Source: Pseudomonas versuta (lineage in GTDB: Bacteria; Pseudomonadota; Gammaproteobacteria; Pseudomonadales; Pseudomonadaceae). From it: a stretch of DNA of 64,000 nucleotides. The translations under genes and the position numbers were made by a program. Of the stretch, positions 25,321-39,239 are shown piece by piece. The stretch lies in contig NZ_CP012676.1 in the NCBI RefSeq assembly GCF_001294575.1, positions 4,482,001 through 4,546,000 of the forward strand. The letters are read 5' to 3'. Position 1 is the first letter of the stretch, and each line of letters starts with the position of its first letter. A model generated the notes under the pieces. The model ran no database searches. It saw only the letters and a program-made list of their open reading frames with translations, and was not told where the DNA came from.

Positions 25321-27121
25321 GTTGATCCACGTCGGTGCCTTTGAGCACGGCGACATAGTAAGACAGCAATTGCAGCGGAATGGTGTAGAGGATCGGCGCC
25401 AGCACATCATGGATATGCGGCATGTTGATCACATGGGTACCTTCGCCGTTGCTCATGCCAGCTTGCTCATCCGCGAACACAATCAGTTCACCGCCACGGG
25501 CGCGAACTTCTTGCAGGTTGGACTTCAGTTTTTCCAGCAGTTCGTTGTTGGGCGCAACAGTGACCACTGGCATGTCGTTATCCACAAGCGCCAGGGGGCC
25601 GTGTTTCAACTCGCCAGCTGGATAAGCTTCAGCGTGGATGTACGAAATTTCTTTCAGCTTGAGTGCACCTTCCATCGCTACCGGGAACTGAGCGCCACGG
25701 CCAAGGAACAGGGTGTGATGCTTGTCGGCGAACAGTTCTGCGACTTTTTCAATGGTCGCGTCCATCGCCAGCGCTTCACCCAAACGCGCAGGCAAGCGGC
25801 GCAGTTCTTCAACCAATTGCGCTTCGACACCGGCTTCGAGGGTCCCGCGCACCTGGCCCAAGGACAAGGTCAGCAACAACAAACCAACCAGCTGGGTGGT
25901 GAAGGCTTTGGTCGATGCCACGCCAATTTCGCGGCCAGCCTGGGTCAGCAGGGTCAGGTCAGATTCACGTACCAGCGAGCTGATGCCTACGTTACAAATT
26001 GCCAGGCTGCCGAGGAAACCCAGTTCTTTGGCATTACGCAGCGCCGCCAGGGTGTCAGCGGTTTCGCCCGATTGCGAGATCGAAACAAACAGGGTGTCCG
26101 GCTGGACCACCACTTTGCGATAACGGAACTCGCTGGCCACTTCTACCTGGCATGGAATGCCGGCCAGACTTTCGAGCCAGTAACGGGCAACCATCCCCGC
26201 GTGATAGCTGGTACCGCAGGCAACGATCTGAACATTGCGCACTTTGGCGAACAGTTCAGCGGCCTGTGGACCGAATGCCTGAACCAGTACGTGGTCCTGA
26301 CCCAGACGGTTTTCCAGGGTGCGTTGCACCACCGCTGGTTGCTCGTGAATTTCCTTGAGCATGTAGTGACGGTATTCACCTTTGTCCGCCGCTTCAGCAC
26401 CATCACGGTACTGTACGGTTTCACGCTGCACGCTTTTACCGTTCACGTCCCAGATATGCACGCTGTCACGACGGATTTCGGCGATATCACCTTCTTCCAA
26501 GTACATGAAACGGTCAGTTACCTGACGCAAAGCCAACTGATCGGAAGCCAGGAAGTTCTCGCCCAGGCCCAAACCAATCACCAATGGGCTACCACTGCGT
26601 GCGGCAACCAGGCGATCCGGCTGTTTGGCACTGATAACGGCCAGACCGTAGGCACCGTGCAGCTCTTTAACCGTAGCTTTCAAGGCTTCGGTCAGGTCGC
26701 TTTGTTCTTTGAGTTTGTGATTGAGCAGGTGGACGATCACTTCGGTGTCGGTGTCTGAGGTGAAGACGTAACCCAAACCTTTAAGTTGTTCGCGCAAGGC
26801 CTCGTGGTTTTCGATGATGCCGTTGTGGACAACGGCAAGGTCGGAACCCGAAAAATGCGGGTGAGCGTTACGCTCGCTGGGTGCACCATGGGTGGCCCAA
26901 CGGGTGTGGGCAATGCCCAGACGCCCTGCCAAGGGCTCACCGGCCAGGGCTTGTTCAAGCTCGGCCACTTTGCCGTTGCGACGCATGCGTTCCAGCGTGC
27001 CGTTGTTGGTAAAGACTGCAACACCGGCGCTGTCGTAGCCCCGGTATTCAAGACGTTTCAGGCCTTCAAGCAGAATGGCCGTGATATTGCGTTCAGCGAC
27101 TGCGCCAACGATTCCACACAT
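25286..27121 (-). CDS. glmS: Glutamine--fructose-6-phosphate aminotransferase (isomerising) GlmS
   Basis: Converts fructose 6-phosphate and glutamine to glucosamine 6-phosphate, the committed step to UDP-GlcNAc for peptidoglycan and lipid A. The 611 residues start [10 protein letters not shown], with Cys2 as the N-terminal glutaminase nucleophile, followed by the [11 protein letters not shown] and NGIIENH motifs, and then two SIS domains (near 290-430 and 460-600) with the [10 protein letters not shown] and SQSGETADT sugar-phosphate loops. The C-terminus LAKSVTVE is standard. The gene is 9 bases after glmR, so both are probably co-transcribed. Confidence 0.98.
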   Translation of the reverse strand: MCGIVGAVAERNITAILLEGLKRLEYRGYDSAGVAVFTNNGTLERMRRNGKVAELEQALAGEPLAGRLGIAHTRWATHGAPSERNAHPHFSGSDLAVVHNGIIENHEALREQLKGLGYVFTSDTDTEVIVHLLNHKLKEQSDLTEALKATVKELHGAYGLAVISAKQPDRLVAARSGSPLVIGLGLGENFLASDQLALRQVTDRFMYLEEGDIAEIRRDSVHIWDVNGKSVQRETVQYRDGAEAADKGEYRHYMLKEIHEQPAVVQRTLENRLGQDHVLVQAFGPQAAELFAKVRNVQIVACGTSYHAGMVARYWLESLAGIPCQVEVASEFRYRKVVVQPDTLFVSISQSGETADTLAALRNAKELGFLGSLAICNVGISSLVRESDLTLLTQAGREIGVASTKAFTTQLVGLLLLTLSLGQVRGTLEAGVEAQLVEELRRLPARLGEALAMDATIEKVAELFADKHHTLFLGRGAQFPVAMEGALKLKEISYIHAEAYPAGELKHGPLALVDNDMPVVTVAPNNELLEKLKSNLQEVRARGGELIVFADEQAGMSNGEGTHVINMPHIHDVLAPILYTIPLQLLSYYVAVLKGTDVDQPRNLAKSVTVE

Positions 27122-27130
27122 AAAATTCTC

Positions 27131-27898
27131 CTAGCTTAGGGCGGCGCATAACAGGGTTATGCCCCGGGCCTGAATCTGTTCGCGTGCCTCCATGGGCAAG
27201 CGATCATCTGTAATAAGGGTATGGACGCTGCTCCAAGGCAGCTCCAGGTTGGGTATCTTGCGGCCAATCTTGTCGGACTCGACCATCACAATCACTTCAC
27301 GCGCGACCTCAGCCATGACCCGGCTCAAGCCCAACAACTCGTTAAAGGTTGTGGTTCCACGCAACAGGTCGATTCCATCAGCGCCAATAAACAATTGATC
27401 GAAATCGTATGAACGCAGCACCTGCTCAGCCACCTGGCCCTGAAAGGACTCGGAGTGAGGGTCCCAGGTACCACCGGTCATCAGCAACACAGGTTCATGT
27501 TCGAGTTCGCTCAGGGCTCTGGCGACGTGCAACGAGTTGGTCATTACTACCAGGCCAGGTTGCTGACCCAATTGTGGAATCATCGACGCCGTGGTGGTAC
27601 CGCTGTCGATGATGATGCGTGCGTGTTCCCGAATCAGGCCAACTGCCGCACGGGCAATGGCTTGCTTATAAAGCGAAACAGGCTGGGCGGGATCACTCAC
27701 CAACTCTTGCGGCATGGTGATGGCACCACCGTAACGACGCAGCAACAGACCGTTACTTTCGAGTGCAGCCAGATCCTTGCGAATCGTCACTTCGGAAGTT
27801 TCGAAGCGCTTGGCTAGCTCATCCACACTGACCTCACCTTGCTGCGTGAGCAAAGCCAGGATGTTGTGTCTGCGTTGAGGCGTATTGCGTTTCGACAT
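27131..27898 (-). CDS. glmR: DeoR-family regulator GlmR
   Basis: A 255-residue DeoR/GlpR-type repressor: winged helix-turn-helix at about 6-60 (VSVDELAKRFETSEVTIRKDLAALESNGLLLRRYGGA) and a C-terminal sugar-phosphate-binding domain (about 75-250). Upstream of glmS in Pseudomonas this is GlmR, which controls amino-sugar metabolism; the likely effector is a phosphosugar such as glucosamine 6-phosphate. Nine bases separate it from glmS and a terminator (28048-28082) isolates it from glmU. Symbol is by gene order. Confidence 0.88.
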   Translation of the reverse strand: MSKRNTPQRRHNILALLTQQGEVSVDELAKRFETSEVTIRKDLAALESNGLLLRRYGGAITMPQELVSDPAQPVSLYKQAIARAAVGLIREHARIIIDSGTTTASMIPQLGQQPGLVVMTNSLHVARALSELEHEPVLLMTGGTWDPHSESFQGQVAEQVLRSYDFDQLFIGADGIDLLRGTTTFNELLGLSRVMAEVAREVIVMVESDKIGRKIPNLELPWSSVHTLITDDRLPMEAREQIQARGITLLCAALS

Positions 27899-28047
27899 GA
27901 CGGCCTAAGTTTCGTTTCGAAAGATAACGAAAGCAATGAGACCCGATCCCGTAATCATCGTCAACAATTTTTTGCAGCTTGTGGGCAGTGAATAACTCAC
28001 TGCGCTGGCGCAGGCCGGAGCGATTGACTGACATGGACGCCGATAAA

Positions 28048-28082
28048 AAAAGCCTTATCCACAGGCAGTGGATAAGGCTTTT
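28048..28082. terminator. Intrinsic terminator between glmU and glmR
   Basis: A perfect 15-bp stem (AAAAGCCTTATCCAC / GTGGATAAGGCTTTT) with a five-base loop. It can work in either direction. Its arms contain one perfect DnaA box (TTATCCACA, 28056-28064) and one with a single mismatch, arranged as an inverted pair. Confidence 0.88.
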
Positions 28083-28164
28083 GCTAACTTGCTGATTTTA
28101 AACAGTTATACGACAACTAGTTTTACCCACAAAACACCTGTTTTGGCTTGTGGATAACTTTAAA

Positions 28165-29532
28165 TCAAGGCTTTGGCAGCTTTGCCGGACGCTTCCACCC
28201 ATCGATATTGCGCTGGCGGGCCCGGCCAACAGCCAGTTGTTCAGCCGCGACGTTCTGATTAATGGTCGATCCGGCTGCCGTGGTTGCACCGTTCAAGATA
28301 TCCACAGGTGCAACCAGCGAGTTGTTCGAACCAATAAATACGTCGGCTCCCAACACGGTCTTCCATTTGTTGGCGCCATCGTAATTGCAGGTGATGGTGC
28401 CCGCGCCAATGTTGGTGCGTGGGCCGACTTCGGCATCACCCAGGTAAGTCAGGTGACCGCACTTGGCATCTTCGCCGAGGTGGGCGTTTTTCAATTCTAC
28501 AAAGTTACCCACATGGGCGCGGGCATCGAGCACGCTCCCCGGGCGCAAACGGGCAAAAGGACCGGCATCGCTACCCTCACCCATCACGGCACCGTCGATA
28601 TGGCTGTTGGCCTTGACCACGACCCCTTTGCGCAGGGTGCTGTCTTTGATCACACAGTTGGGACCAATCACCACGTCATCTTCAATAACAACGCGACCTT
28701 CAAGAATCACGTTGATATCAATCATGACATCGCGCCCGACCGTGACTTCGCCACGCACATCAAAGCGCGCCGGATCACGCAGGGTCACACCCAACCCCAT
28801 CAGGCGACGGGCTTCGCGTAGCTGGTAATGACGCTCAAGCTCCGCAAGTTGTTTACGGTCGTTGGCGCCCTGCACTTCCATCGGATCGTGGGCGTGTTCG
28901 GTGGCCACCACCAAACCATCAGTAACTGCCATCGCGATTACATCGGTCAGGTAGTACTCGCCCTGTGCATTGTTATTCGACAGCCGGCTCATCCAGTCAG
29001 CCAGACACGCGGTTGGCAATGCCAGGATGCCAGTGTTGCCTTCAGTGATAGCACGTTCAGCCTCGGTGGCGTCCTTGTGCTCGACGATGGCGCAGACCTT
29101 GCCTTCGGCGTCACGCACGATGCGGCCATAGCCGGTCGGGTCAGCCAGGTTAACGGTCAGCAGACCCAGTTGCTGCGAGCCAACCTGCGTAAGCAAACGT
29201 TCCAGGGTCGGGACTTCGATCAACGGTACATCACCGTACAGAATCAGCACGTTCTGCGCGGTCAGAAATGGCAGCGCCTGGGCTACGGCATGTCCTGTGC
29301 CCAGTTGCTTGTCCTGCAATACGAAGTTCAGATCATCAGCCGCCAGACGTTCGCGGACCAGTTCGGCACCGTGCCCGATAACAACGTGGATGCCTGTCGG
29401 CTTCAGTTGCCGGGCACTGTGGATAACATGCCCGAGCATTGAGTTGCCGGCTACGGGGTGAAGAACCTTGGGCAGGGCCGAACGCATGCGGGTGCCCTGA
29501 CCCGCAGCGAGAATAACGATATCGAGAGACAT
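28165..29532 (-). CDS. glmU: Bifunctional GlmU (GlcNAc-1-P uridyltransferase / GlcN-1-P acetyltransferase)
   Basis: Makes UDP-GlcNAc from glucosamine 1-phosphate in two steps. The 455 residues hold an N-terminal pyrophosphorylase domain with [20 protein letters not shown] (8-27) and a C-terminal left-handed beta-helix acetyltransferase domain with the hexapeptide blocks (from about 265, [30 protein letters not shown]). The family's catalytic acetyltransferase histidine region is in the beta-helix end ([24 protein letters not shown]). ATG 29532 is standard. It lies after the atp operon terminator and before a terminator shared with glmR. Confidence 0.97.
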   Translation of the reverse strand: MSLDIVILAAGQGTRMRSALPKVLHPVAGNSMLGHVIHSARQLKPTGIHVVIGHGAELVRERLAADDLNFVLQDKQLGTGHAVAQALPFLTAQNVLILYGDVPLIEVPTLERLLTQVGSQQLGLLTVNLADPTGYGRIVRDAEGKVCAIVEHKDATEAERAITEGNTGILALPTACLADWMSRLSNNNAQGEYYLTDVIAMAVTDGLVVATEHAHDPMEVQGANDRKQLAELERHYQLREARRLMGLGVTLRDPARFDVRGEVTVGRDVMIDINVILEGRVVIEDDVVIGPNCVIKDSTLRKGVVVKANSHIDGAVMGEGSDAGPFARLRPGSVLDARAHVGNFVELKNAHLGEDAKCGHLTYLGDAEVGPRTNIGAGTITCNYDGANKWKTVLGADVFIGSNNSLVAPVDILNGATTAAGSTINQNVAAEQLAVGRARQRNIDGWKRPAKLPKP

Positions 29533-29591
29533 GACTGGCTACCAATCCTGGGTGGTCAGCGGTTGCGACCAAAAGTAATTCGCGGAAAAAG

Positions 29592-29620
29592 AAAAAGGGT
29601 AGCCGAGGCTACCCTTTTTA
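29592..29620 (-). terminator. Intrinsic terminator of the atp operon
   Basis: Stem AAAAAGGGTAGCC / GGCTACCCTTTTT with a three-base loop, followed on the minus strand by a T-rich run. It lies between the atpC stop and glmU. Confidence 0.85.
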
Positions 29621-29646
29621 ATCAATCACACAATGAAGCAGGAGGC

Positions 29647-30078
29647 TTAGCCGCCGAACTTTTTGCGGATTTGCTGGACGGTGCGCAGCTGAGCTGCGGC
29701 CTCGGCCAGACGTGCAGCAGCAGATCCGTAATCGAAATCTGCGCCCTTCTCGTTCAGTGCCTTCTCGGCTGCCTTGACGGCTGCCTGAGCGGAGGCTTCA
29801 TCCAGGTCGGCAGCACGTTGCACGGTGTCGGCAAGAACCTTGACCATGTTCGGCTGAACCTCGAGGTAACCACCAGAGATGTAAAACACCTCGGCTTCTC
29901 CACCCAGTTTGATCAGGCGGATCGGACCTGGCTTGAGTTCAGTGATCAGCGGAGCGTGACCCAGAGCGATACCAAGATCACCCAGGCTGCCGTGCGCAAT
30001 CACCATCTCGACCTGACCGGAAAAGATTTCTCCTTCCGCACTGACGATATCGCAATGGACTGTCATCATATTAGCCAT
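29647..30078 (-). CDS. atpC: ATP synthase epsilon subunit
   Basis: F1 central-stalk subunit that regulates ATP hydrolysis and binds gamma. The 143-residue protein begins [28 protein letters not shown] and shows the beta-sandwich domain up to about residue 85 ([25 protein letters not shown]) and a C-terminal pair of helices. An ATG at 30078 gives a slightly longer N-terminus than usual (141 in most Pseudomonas); a downstream ATG is possible. Last gene of the operon. Confidence 0.95.
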   Translation of the reverse strand: MANMMTVHCDIVSAEGEIFSGQVEMVIAHGSLGDLGIALGHAPLITELKPGPIRLIKLGGEAEVFYISGGYLEVQPNMVKVLADTVQRAADLDEASAQAAVKAAEKALNEKGADFDYGSAAARLAEAAAQLRTVQQIRKKFGG

Positions 30079-30122
30079 CTGATTGCCTCAACCTGATTAG
30101 CGCCCGTTACCGGGCGCCGGAA

Positions 30123-31529
<1,407 letters not shown>

Positions 31530-32390
31530 TTAAACCGCGGCAGCGCCGCCGACGATTTCCGAGATCTCTTGGGTGATCGCAGCCTGACGCGCCTTGTTGT
31601 AGATCAGCTGCAAATCGCTGATCAAATCACCGGCGTTATCAGTGGCGTTCTTCATCGCGATCATCCGCGCAGCTTGTTCAGCTGCACTGTTCTCGACCAC
31701 CGCCTGGTACACCTGCGACTCCACGTAACGAACCATCAAGCCGTCTAGCAGCTCTTTGGCGTCCGGTTCGTAGAGATAGTCCCAGTGGTGCTTGAGTTCT
31801 TGATCCGGGGTCGCCACCAGTGGAATCAATTGCTCCACAGTCGGCTGTTGCGTCATGGTATTGATGAACTTGTTGGACACCACGGACAGGCGATCAATAC
31901 GGCCTTCCAGGTAAGCATCCAGCATCACCTTAACGCTGCCGATCAAGTCATTGATCGACGGTTCTTCACCCAGATGGCTGATTGCAGCGACGACATTACC
32001 GCCGAAGTTACGGAAAAAAGCCGCACCTTTGCTGCCGACCACGCACAGATCAATCTCGACGCCGTTTTCACGGTTTACCGCCATGTCCTTGACCAAAGCC
32101 TTGAACAGGTTGGTATTCAAACCACCGCACAAACCACGGTCACTGCTCACAACCACATAACCTACACGCTTAACTTCGCGGTCGATCATGAAAGGGTGGC
32201 GGTATTCCGGGTTGGCGTTGGCCAAATGCCCAATAACCTGGCGGATGCGCTCCGCATAAGGACGGCTAGCAGCCATGCGCATTTGTGCCTTGCGCATTTT
32301 GCTGACCGCCACTTTTTCCATGGCGCTGGTAATCTTTTGCGTGCTTTTGATGCTCGCAATCTTACTGCGAATCTCTTTTGCGCCTGCCAT
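31530..32390 (-). CDS. atpG: ATP synthase gamma subunit
   Basis: Central rotor shaft of F1, 286 residues. The N-terminal ([32 protein letters not shown]) and C-terminal ([17 protein letters not shown]) helices that form the coiled-coil shaft are clearly conserved, with a Rossmann-like middle. It lies 50 bases downstream of atpA, a gap containing a strong hairpin at 32412-32435. Confidence 0.97.
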   Translation of the reverse strand: MAGAKEIRSKIASIKSTQKITSAMEKVAVSKMRKAQMRMAASRPYAERIRQVIGHLANANPEYRHPFMIDREVKRVGYVVVSSDRGLCGGLNTNLFKALVKDMAVNRENGVEIDLCVVGSKGAAFFRNFGGNVVAAISHLGEEPSINDLIGSVKVMLDAYLEGRIDRLSVVSNKFINTMTQQPTVEQLIPLVATPDQELKHHWDYLYEPDAKELLDGLMVRYVESQVYQAVVENSAAEQAARMIAMKNATDNAGDLISDLQLIYNKARQAAITQEISEIVGGAAAV

Positions 32391-32411
32391 GTAACACCTA
32401 TCAGGTTAGCA

Positions 32412-32435
32412 AGCGGGAGCCTTGCGGCTCCCGCT
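32412..32435 (-). other. Hairpin between atpA and atpG
   Basis: A perfect 10-bp GC-rich stem (AGCGGGAGCC / GGCTCCCGCT) with a TTGC loop. There is no T-run, and a full operon follows, so a transcript-stabilising or processing element is more likely than a terminator. Confidence 0.6.
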
Positions 32436-32440
32436 GCGGC

Positions 32441-33985
32441 TTACCAGGTTTGGGTGGCCTTGAACTTCTCGATACCGGCTTTGATGCCAGAATCGATTTC
32501 GTCATTGAAGTCACCTTTAACGTTGATCTTCGCCATAAGCTCGGCGTGATCGCGGTTGAAGTAAGCAATCAGCGCTTGTTCAAAGCTACCGATCTTGGTG
32601 ATTTCGACGTCAGTCAGGAACCCACGCTCAGCGGCATACAGCGACAGCGCCATGTCAGCGATCGACATAGGTGCGTATTGCTTCTGCTTCATCAGCTCGG
32701 TAACGCGCTGACCATGCTCAAGTTGCTTACGGGTCGCTTCGTCCAGGTCAGATGCGAACTGGGCGAATGCCGCCAGTTCACGGTACTGAGCCAGAGCGGT
32801 ACGGATACCACCGGACAGCTTCTTGATGATCTTGGTCTGAGCGGCACCACCCACACGGGATACCGAAACACCGGCGTTCACTGCAGGACGGATCCCGGAG
32901 TTGAACATGGCCGATTCCAGGAAGATCTGACCGTCAGTGATGGAAATCACGTTGGTCGGAACGAACGCGGAAACGTCGCCAGCCTGAGTTTCGATGATCG
33001 GCAGTGCGGTCAGGGAACCGGTTTTGCCGGTCACTGCGCCGTTGGTGAACTTCTCTACGTACTCTTCGGATACGCGGGATGCGCGCTCCAGAAGACGGGA
33101 GTGGAGATAGAACACGTCGCCCGGGTAAGCTTCACGGCCTGGTGGACGGCGCAGCAGCAGGGAAATCTGGCGGTAAGCCACTGCTTGCTTGGACAGATCG
33201 TCATAAACGATCAGTGCGTCTTCACCGCGGTCGCGGAAGTATTCGCCCATGGTGCAACCGGAGTACGGTGCCAGGAACTGCAGCGCTGCGGATTCGGAAG
33301 CACTGGCAGCAACGACGATGGTGTTAGCCAACGCGCCGTTTTCTTCCAGCTTGCGAACCACGTTGGCGATAGTCGATTGTTTCTGACCGATCGCAACGTA
33401 TACACAGAAAATGCCGCTGTTCTTCTGGTTGATGATCGCGTCGATCGCCAGAGCGGTTTTACCGATCTGACGGTCACCGATGATCAGCTCACGCTGGCCA
33501 CGGCCGACAGGGATCATGGCATCGACAGCCTTGTAGCCAGTCTGTACAGGCTGGTCTACCGACTTACGCCAGATCACGCCTGGAGCAACTTTCTCGACTG
33601 CATCAGTCTCGGTGTTGTTCAGCGGACCTTTGCCATCAACTGGGTTACCCAGTGCGTCGACAACGCGACCCAGCAGTTCCTTACCAACCGGAACTTCCAG
33701 GATACGGCCAGTGCACTTGGCGCTCATGCCTTCAGCCAGAGTCGTGTATGCGCCCAATACAACAGCACCTACAGAGTCTTGCTCCAGGTTGAGGGCCATG
33801 CCGAAGACGCTGCCCGGAAACTCGATCATCTCGCCATACATTACGTCGGCCAGACCGTGAATCCGCACAATACCGTCAGATACGCTGACGATGGTGCCTT
33901 CGTTACGGGCTTGGGAGGTCACATCGAGTTTTTCGATGCGGCCCTTGATAATTTCACTTATTTCGGAAGGATTGAGTTGCTGCAT
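32441..33985 (-). CDS. atpA: ATP synthase alpha subunit
   Basis: Non-catalytic nucleotide-binding F1 subunit, 514 residues. Walker [10 protein letters not shown] near 170-178 and the Walker B region [18 protein letters not shown] are present, with the alpha/beta signature [17 protein letters not shown] 33985 is conventional. Directly downstream of atpH. Confidence 0.98.
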   Translation of the reverse strand: MQQLNPSEISEIIKGRIEKLDVTSQARNEGTIVSVSDGIVRIHGLADVMYGEMIEFPGSVFGMALNLEQDSVGAVVLGAYTTLAEGMSAKCTGRILEVPVGKELLGRVVDALGNPVDGKGPLNNTETDAVEKVAPGVIWRKSVDQPVQTGYKAVDAMIPVGRGQRELIIGDRQIGKTALAIDAIINQKNSGIFCVYVAIGQKQSTIANVVRKLEENGALANTIVVAASASESAALQFLAPYSGCTMGEYFRDRGEDALIVYDDLSKQAVAYRQISLLLRRPPGREAYPGDVFYLHSRLLERASRVSEEYVEKFTNGAVTGKTGSLTALPIIETQAGDVSAFVPTNVISITDGQIFLESAMFNSGIRPAVNAGVSVSRVGGAAQTKIIKKLSGGIRTALAQYRELAAFAQFASDLDEATRKQLEHGQRVTELMKQKQYAPMSIADMALSLYAAERGFLTDVEITKIGSFEQALIAYFNRDHAELMAKINVKGDFNDEIDSGIKAGIEKFKATQTW

Positions 33986-34006
33986 TGCTCTGCTGCCCCT
34001 TCAAAC

Positions 34007-34543
34007 TCAAGATTTCAATGCTTCGGCAAGGCTTGCGAGTTTTCCGCGAACCGAGCCATCGATAACCAGGTCGCCGGCGCGGATGATGACACCACCTATA
34101 AGGCTGGCATCCTCCGCAACTTGCAGGCGCACTTCCCGGTTGAGTCGTGCACTGAGAACCTTGGCGAGTTTGTCTTGCTGTTCTTGGTCCAATGTAAAAG
34201 CACTGGTCACTTCAACGTCTACCGACTTCTCTTGTTCGGCCTTGTACAGGTCAAACAGAGCGGCAATCTCCGGCAATAGCGGGAGACGGTCGTTTTCGGC
34301 AACGACGTGGATGAAGTTCTGCATTTTCACATCGAACTTGTCGCCGCACACGTCAATAAACGTGGCGGCCTTTTCTGCGCTCGTCAGTCGCGGGGCCTTG
34401 AGCACGCGCTGCATAGTGTCGTCTTGCGACACTGCTGCAGCCAGGCCGAGCATGGCTGACCAAGAGGCCAGTTGCTGGTGGGCCTGGGCGTGCTCGAAGG
34501 CTGCCTTAGCGTAAGGTCGGGCCAACGTGGTCAATTCTGCCAT
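34007..34543 (-). CDS. atpH: ATP synthase delta subunit
   Basis: F1 peripheral-stalk subunit joining alpha to subunit b; 178 residues, with an N-terminal six-helix domain ([19 protein letters not shown]) and a C-terminal domain ending [29 protein letters not shown], both typical. Twelve bases from atpF. Confidence 0.96.
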   Translation of the reverse strand: MAELTTLARPYAKAAFEHAQAHQQLASWSAMLGLAAAVSQDDTMQRVLKAPRLTSAEKAATFIDVCGDKFDVKMQNFIHVVAENDRLPLLPEIAALFDLYKAEQEKSVDVEVTSAFTLDQEQQDKLAKVLSARLNREVRLQVAEDASLIGGVIIRAGDLVIDGSVRGKLASLAEALKS

Positions 34544-34555
34544 GATCGCCCTCGC

Positions 34556-35026
34556 TTAAATTTCAGCAGCCAGTTTATTAACCAGCTCCGCGTGCGCGTT
34601 TTGATCGATTGTGGCACCCAGGATCTTTTCAGCGCCTTCAACGGCCAGGCTACCCAATTGGGCACGCAGCGCGTCTTTGACACTGTTGATTTCCTGTTCG
34701 ATCTCGGCCTGAGCCTGAGCCTTCACACGGTCAGCTTCAACGCGAGCCTGTTCACGGGCTTCGTCTACGATCTGAGTACCGCGTTTCTTGGCTTGCTCAA
34801 TGATTTCAGCTGCTTGAGCCTTAGCTTCGCGCAGTTGTTGACCCGCTTTATCTTGGGCCAACTCCAGGTCGCGAGCTGCTCGGTTAGCAGCGTCCAGTCC
34901 AGCCGCAATCTTCTTCTGACGTTCTTGCAATGCCGCGATGACCGGAGGCCACACGAACTTCATGCAAAACAGTACAAAAATGAAGAACGCAACGGACTGG
35001 CCAATCAGGGTTGCATTAATGTTCAC
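34556..35026 (-). CDS. atpF: ATP synthase subunit b
   Basis: Peripheral stalk subunit: a single N-terminal membrane helix (about 5-25) and a long charged coiled coil, 156 residues in total. The pattern [28 protein letters not shown] is the family start. Proton-motive force is transmitted by holding the stator against rotation. Confidence 0.96.
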   Translation of the reverse strand: MNINATLIGQSVAFFIFVLFCMKFVWPPVIAALQERQKKIAAGLDAANRAARDLELAQDKAGQQLREAKAQAAEIIEQAKKRGTQIVDEAREQARVEADRVKAQAQAEIEQEINSVKDALRAQLGSLAVEGAEKILGATIDQNAHAELVNKLAAEI

Positions 35027-35059
35027 GCCAACACCTCGCTCGTTCGTTGTCCATCACTC

Positions 35060-35083
35060 TAATCAACTCGAAAATTCGAGTGA

Positions 35084-35086
<3 letters not shown>
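35060..35086 (-). other. Hairpin at the atpE stop codon
   Basis: Two 6-bp arms, TAATCA/TGATTA and CTCGAA/TTCGAG, form one near-perfect stem with a single bulged base. The stop codon of atpE lies in the stem. It may protect or space the highly expressed atpE message; that is inference. Confidence 0.5.
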
Positions 35087-35356
<270 letters not shown>

Positions 35357-35461
35357 TTACGTCGTATGGTTTAGGTTTTTTAGATTAAAGCGGTAAAACA
35401 AAATCATTTTGCGACGCCCACATGCCGGAACAGGAGGGCGCCAGACTCGTCGAGACGGGTC

Positions 35462-36755
<1,294 letters not shown>

Positions 36756-36828
36756 CACAACTGCTCCTCAAAGGTCGGCTGCCAAAAGAAAAAACTTGGC
36801 ATAATTTGTGCCGACAAAATGCGCGCAG

Positions 36829-36857
36829 AGTATAGGGGCGCTTAAGCCCCTATTCAA
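36829..36857 (-). promoter_or_regulatory. Sigma70 promoter of the atp operon
   Basis: TTGAAT and TATACT on the minus strand are spaced by exactly 17 bases. The spacer contains the near-palindrome GGGGCTTAAGCGCCCC, which could bind a regulator or affect strand opening. Confidence 0.75.
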
Positions 36858-36902
36858 CTGTCAGGTAGTGATTTCCGACTGCGCGCTACATAAGGAAATG
36901 TT

Positions 36903-37775
36903 TCAGCGGATGTGAGCAAGCACCCCTTGAAGCTCGTCAAGAGAGTTGTAACCAATTACTAACTGGCCCTTTCCCTTCTTTCCGTGGCGGATCTGCACCG
37001 CAGAGCCTAGGCGCTCGGCCAGACGCTGCTCGAGCCGGGTAATATCCGGATCAGCTTTGACCGGTTCAGCAGGCTCTTGCTTGCCGCTCAACCACTGGCG
37101 AACCAGAGCTTCGGTCTGACGCACTGTCAGGCCGCGTGCGACAACGTGTCGCGCCCCTTCAACCTGTTGATTTTCAGGCAAACCGAGCAATGCCCGAGCA
37201 TGACCCATTTCAAGGTCGCCATGGGACAGCATGGTTTTGATCACTTCCGGCAATGAAATCAACCGTAACAAGTTAGCCACAGACACTCGGGACTTACCCA
37301 CAGCATCGGCCACTTGTTGCTGAGTCAGCTGGAACTCTTGCTGCAAACGTTGCAAGGCCACAGCTTCCTCAATCGGATTGAGGTCTTCACGCTGGATGTT
37401 TTCGATCAATGCCATCGCGATGGCAGTTTCATCCGGCACATCTTTGACCATCGCCGGGATAGTGTCTTTACCCGCTTGCTGGCTTGCGCGCCAGCGGCGC
37501 TCACCGGCAATGATCTCAAAACGCCCGCCAGCGATCGGACGCACCACGATCGGCTGCATCACGCCCTGAGACTTGATCGAACTCGCCAGTTCTTCAAGTG
37601 CCTGGGGGTCCATGTCTCGACGAGGCTGGTATTTACCGCGCTGGATCAAGTCCAGAGGCAAATGTTGCAGTTCGCTTTGATCGACCTTGACCGCTTGCTC
37701 TTCCAGCGAGCTGACCGTAGGACCACTCAGGAGAGCATCCAGTCCGCGTCCGAGACCTCGTTTCTTGACGGCCAT
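36903..37775 (-). CDS. parB: Chromosome-partitioning protein ParB
   Basis: Site-specific DNA-binding CTPase that nucleates at parS sites and spreads to organise origins. The 290-residue protein has the N-terminal GRGLDALLSG, the ParB/Srx motif region (GERRWRASQQAGKDTIPAM), a helix-turn-helix near 145-185 (QQVADAVGKSRVSVANLLRLI) and a C-terminal dimerisation domain. It follows parA by 9 bases. Three parS-like palindromes lie in this window (12239, 51031, 51661). Confidence 0.96.
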   Translation of the reverse strand: MAVKKRGLGRGLDALLSGPTVSSLEEQAVKVDQSELQHLPLDLIQRGKYQPRRDMDPQALEELASSIKSQGVMQPIVVRPIAGGRFEIIAGERRWRASQQAGKDTIPAMVKDVPDETAIAMALIENIQREDLNPIEEAVALQRLQQEFQLTQQQVADAVGKSRVSVANLLRLISLPEVIKTMLSHGDLEMGHARALLGLPENQQVEGARHVVARGLTVRQTEALVRQWLSGKQEPAEPVKADPDITRLEQRLAERLGSAVQIRHGKKGKGQLVIGYNSLDELQGVLAHIR

Positions 37776-37784
37776 GGGATTTCC

Positions 37785-38576
37785 TTAAGTTGGCTGAGCA
37801 GTGCGGGAGGTACGACGTTGACGACGAACCAGCTCGCCCGCCAGGGCAAGGTAAGCAATCGCGCCACGGGAGTTTTTGTCATAGGCCAGAGCAGGCATGC
37901 CGTAGCTTGGCGCTTCTGCCAGACGAATATTGCGCGGAATCACGGTGTCATAAAGTTGCTCACCGAAGTGTTCCTTGAGCTGGGCCGAAACATCGTTCAT
38001 CAGACTCAGACGCGGATCGTACATGGTCCGCAGCAAACCTTCGATTTTCAGGTTCGGGTTCAACAGCTCAGCGATACGCTTGATGTTATCCACAAGATCG
38101 CTCAAGCCTTCAAGTGCGAAATACTCGCACTGCATGGGGATAATTACCCCATCGGCAGCAACCAGGGCGTTCAAGGTCAGCATCGACAGCGACGGCGGGC
38201 AATCAATCAGGATGTAGTCGTAGCTCTCACGAACCGGCGCTAACGCAGTACGCAGACGGCTTTCTTTCATCTGCATTTCGAGCAGCACGACCTCTGCCGC
38301 AGTCAGATCGCGGTTAGCCGGCAACAGCTGGTAACCACCGTGCTCGGAGTAGTGCATGGCTTCGGCCAGATCACACTCACCGATCAACAGGTCGTAAACC
38401 GAATTCTCGAGACCATGTTTATCCACACCGCTACCCATGGTGGCGTTGCCCTGTGGATCGAGGTCGATCAGCAGCACGCGGCGCTTGGTCGCGACCAGCG
38501 ATGCTGCGAGGTTGATACAGGTGGTGGTTTTACCCACACCACCCTTTTGGTTCGCTATTGCGAATACCTTAGCCAT
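37785..38576 (-). CDS. parA: Chromosome-partitioning ATPase ParA (Soj)
   Basis: Walker-type ATPase that moves origins with ParB. From ATG 38576, 263 residues: deviant Walker A KGGVGKTTT (11-19), LIDLDPQGNATMG and ILIDCPPSLSMLTLNAL. The longer ORF start at 38594 (MGTQAR) lacks family support. It overlaps nothing and lies 18 bases after rsmG. Confidence 0.96.
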   Translation of the reverse strand: MAKVFAIANQKGGVGKTTTCINLAASLVATKRRVLLIDLDPQGNATMGSGVDKHGLENSVYDLLIGECDLAEAMHYSEHGGYQLLPANRDLTAAEVVLLEMQMKESRLRTALAPVRESYDYILIDCPPSLSMLTLNALVAADGVIIPMQCEYFALEGLSDLVDNIKRIAELLNPNLKIEGLLRTMYDPRLSLMNDVSAQLKEHFGEQLYDTVIPRNIRLAEAPSYGMPALAYDKNSRGAIAYLALAGELVRRQRRTSRTAQPT

Positions 38577-38594
38577 TCTTGCTTGCGTTCCCAA

Positions 38595-39239
38595 TCATGC
38601 CGTGCGGCGCAGTATCAGCAGATGGCGTTGGCCTTGGCAACCCGGAACGGTCAAGGCGTGTTCGCCATCGAGACGAAAATCAGACGGCAATGCTACCAGC
38701 TCATCAGCCGGATGAACGCCCTTCATTGCCAACCAGCGCGTTTCGCTGTCACCCAGGTGACGCGTCCAGTTGCTGAAGTTTTCCATACTGCTGAAAGCCC
38801 TGGACACAATTCCAGTGAACGGCTGTGCAGGCTGGAAGTCTTCGACACGACTGTGGATAACTTGCAGGTTATCCAGCTTGAGCTCGAGTTTGACCTGAGT
38901 CAGGAAGCGGGTTTTCTTGCCGTTGCTGTCCAGGCAAGTCACTTGAGACCCGGGAAACAGGATTGCCAAGGGAATCCCCGGCATGCCGCCGCCACTACCA
39001 ACGTCCAGCCAGCGGCCGTCTTCGATGAAAGGCATCACGCTCAGACTGTCGAGCAAATGGCGTGAAACCATTTCGTCCGGGTTACGCACAGCCGTAAGGT
39101 TGTAGGCCTTGTTCCATTTGATCAACAGGGCGAGATAAGCCAGCAACTGCTGGTGCTGGCTCTCGGTCAGAGTGACGCCCAGCTGGCGTGCACCTGTGGA
39201 TAACTCTTCAGCGTGTTGTGCGGTAACCAGCGAACTCAA
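38595..39239 (-). CDS. rsmG: 16S rRNA (guanine-N7) methyltransferase RsmG (GidB)
   Basis: Methylates G527 of 16S rRNA using SAM. The 214-residue protein has the SAM-site motif [17 protein letters not shown], then [11 protein letters not shown] and the SRAFSS segment. The ATG at 39239 overlaps the mnmG stop (ATGA), a coupled pair seen in most Pseudomonas. Confidence 0.96.
   Translation of the reverse strand: MSSLVTAQHAEELSTGARQLGVTLTESQHQQLLAYLALLIKWNKAYNLTAVRNPDEMVSRHLLDSLSVMPFIEDGRWLDVGSGGGMPGIPLAILFPGSQVTCLDSNGKKTRFLTQVKLELKLDNLQVIHSRVEDFQPAQPFTGIVSRAFSSMENFSNWTRHLGDSETRWLAMKGVHPADELVALPSDFRLDGEHALTVPGCQGQRHLLILRRTA

Noticed and set aside
28100..28125. Possible Zur box GTTATACGACAAC upstream of glmR
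   Set aside because: Only 10 of 13 matches with mismatches in both half-sites; no zinc-related gene follows.
32378..34279. A 633-codon plus-strand frame over atpA
   Set aside because: Antisense to a highly conserved atpA gene with no family resemblance.
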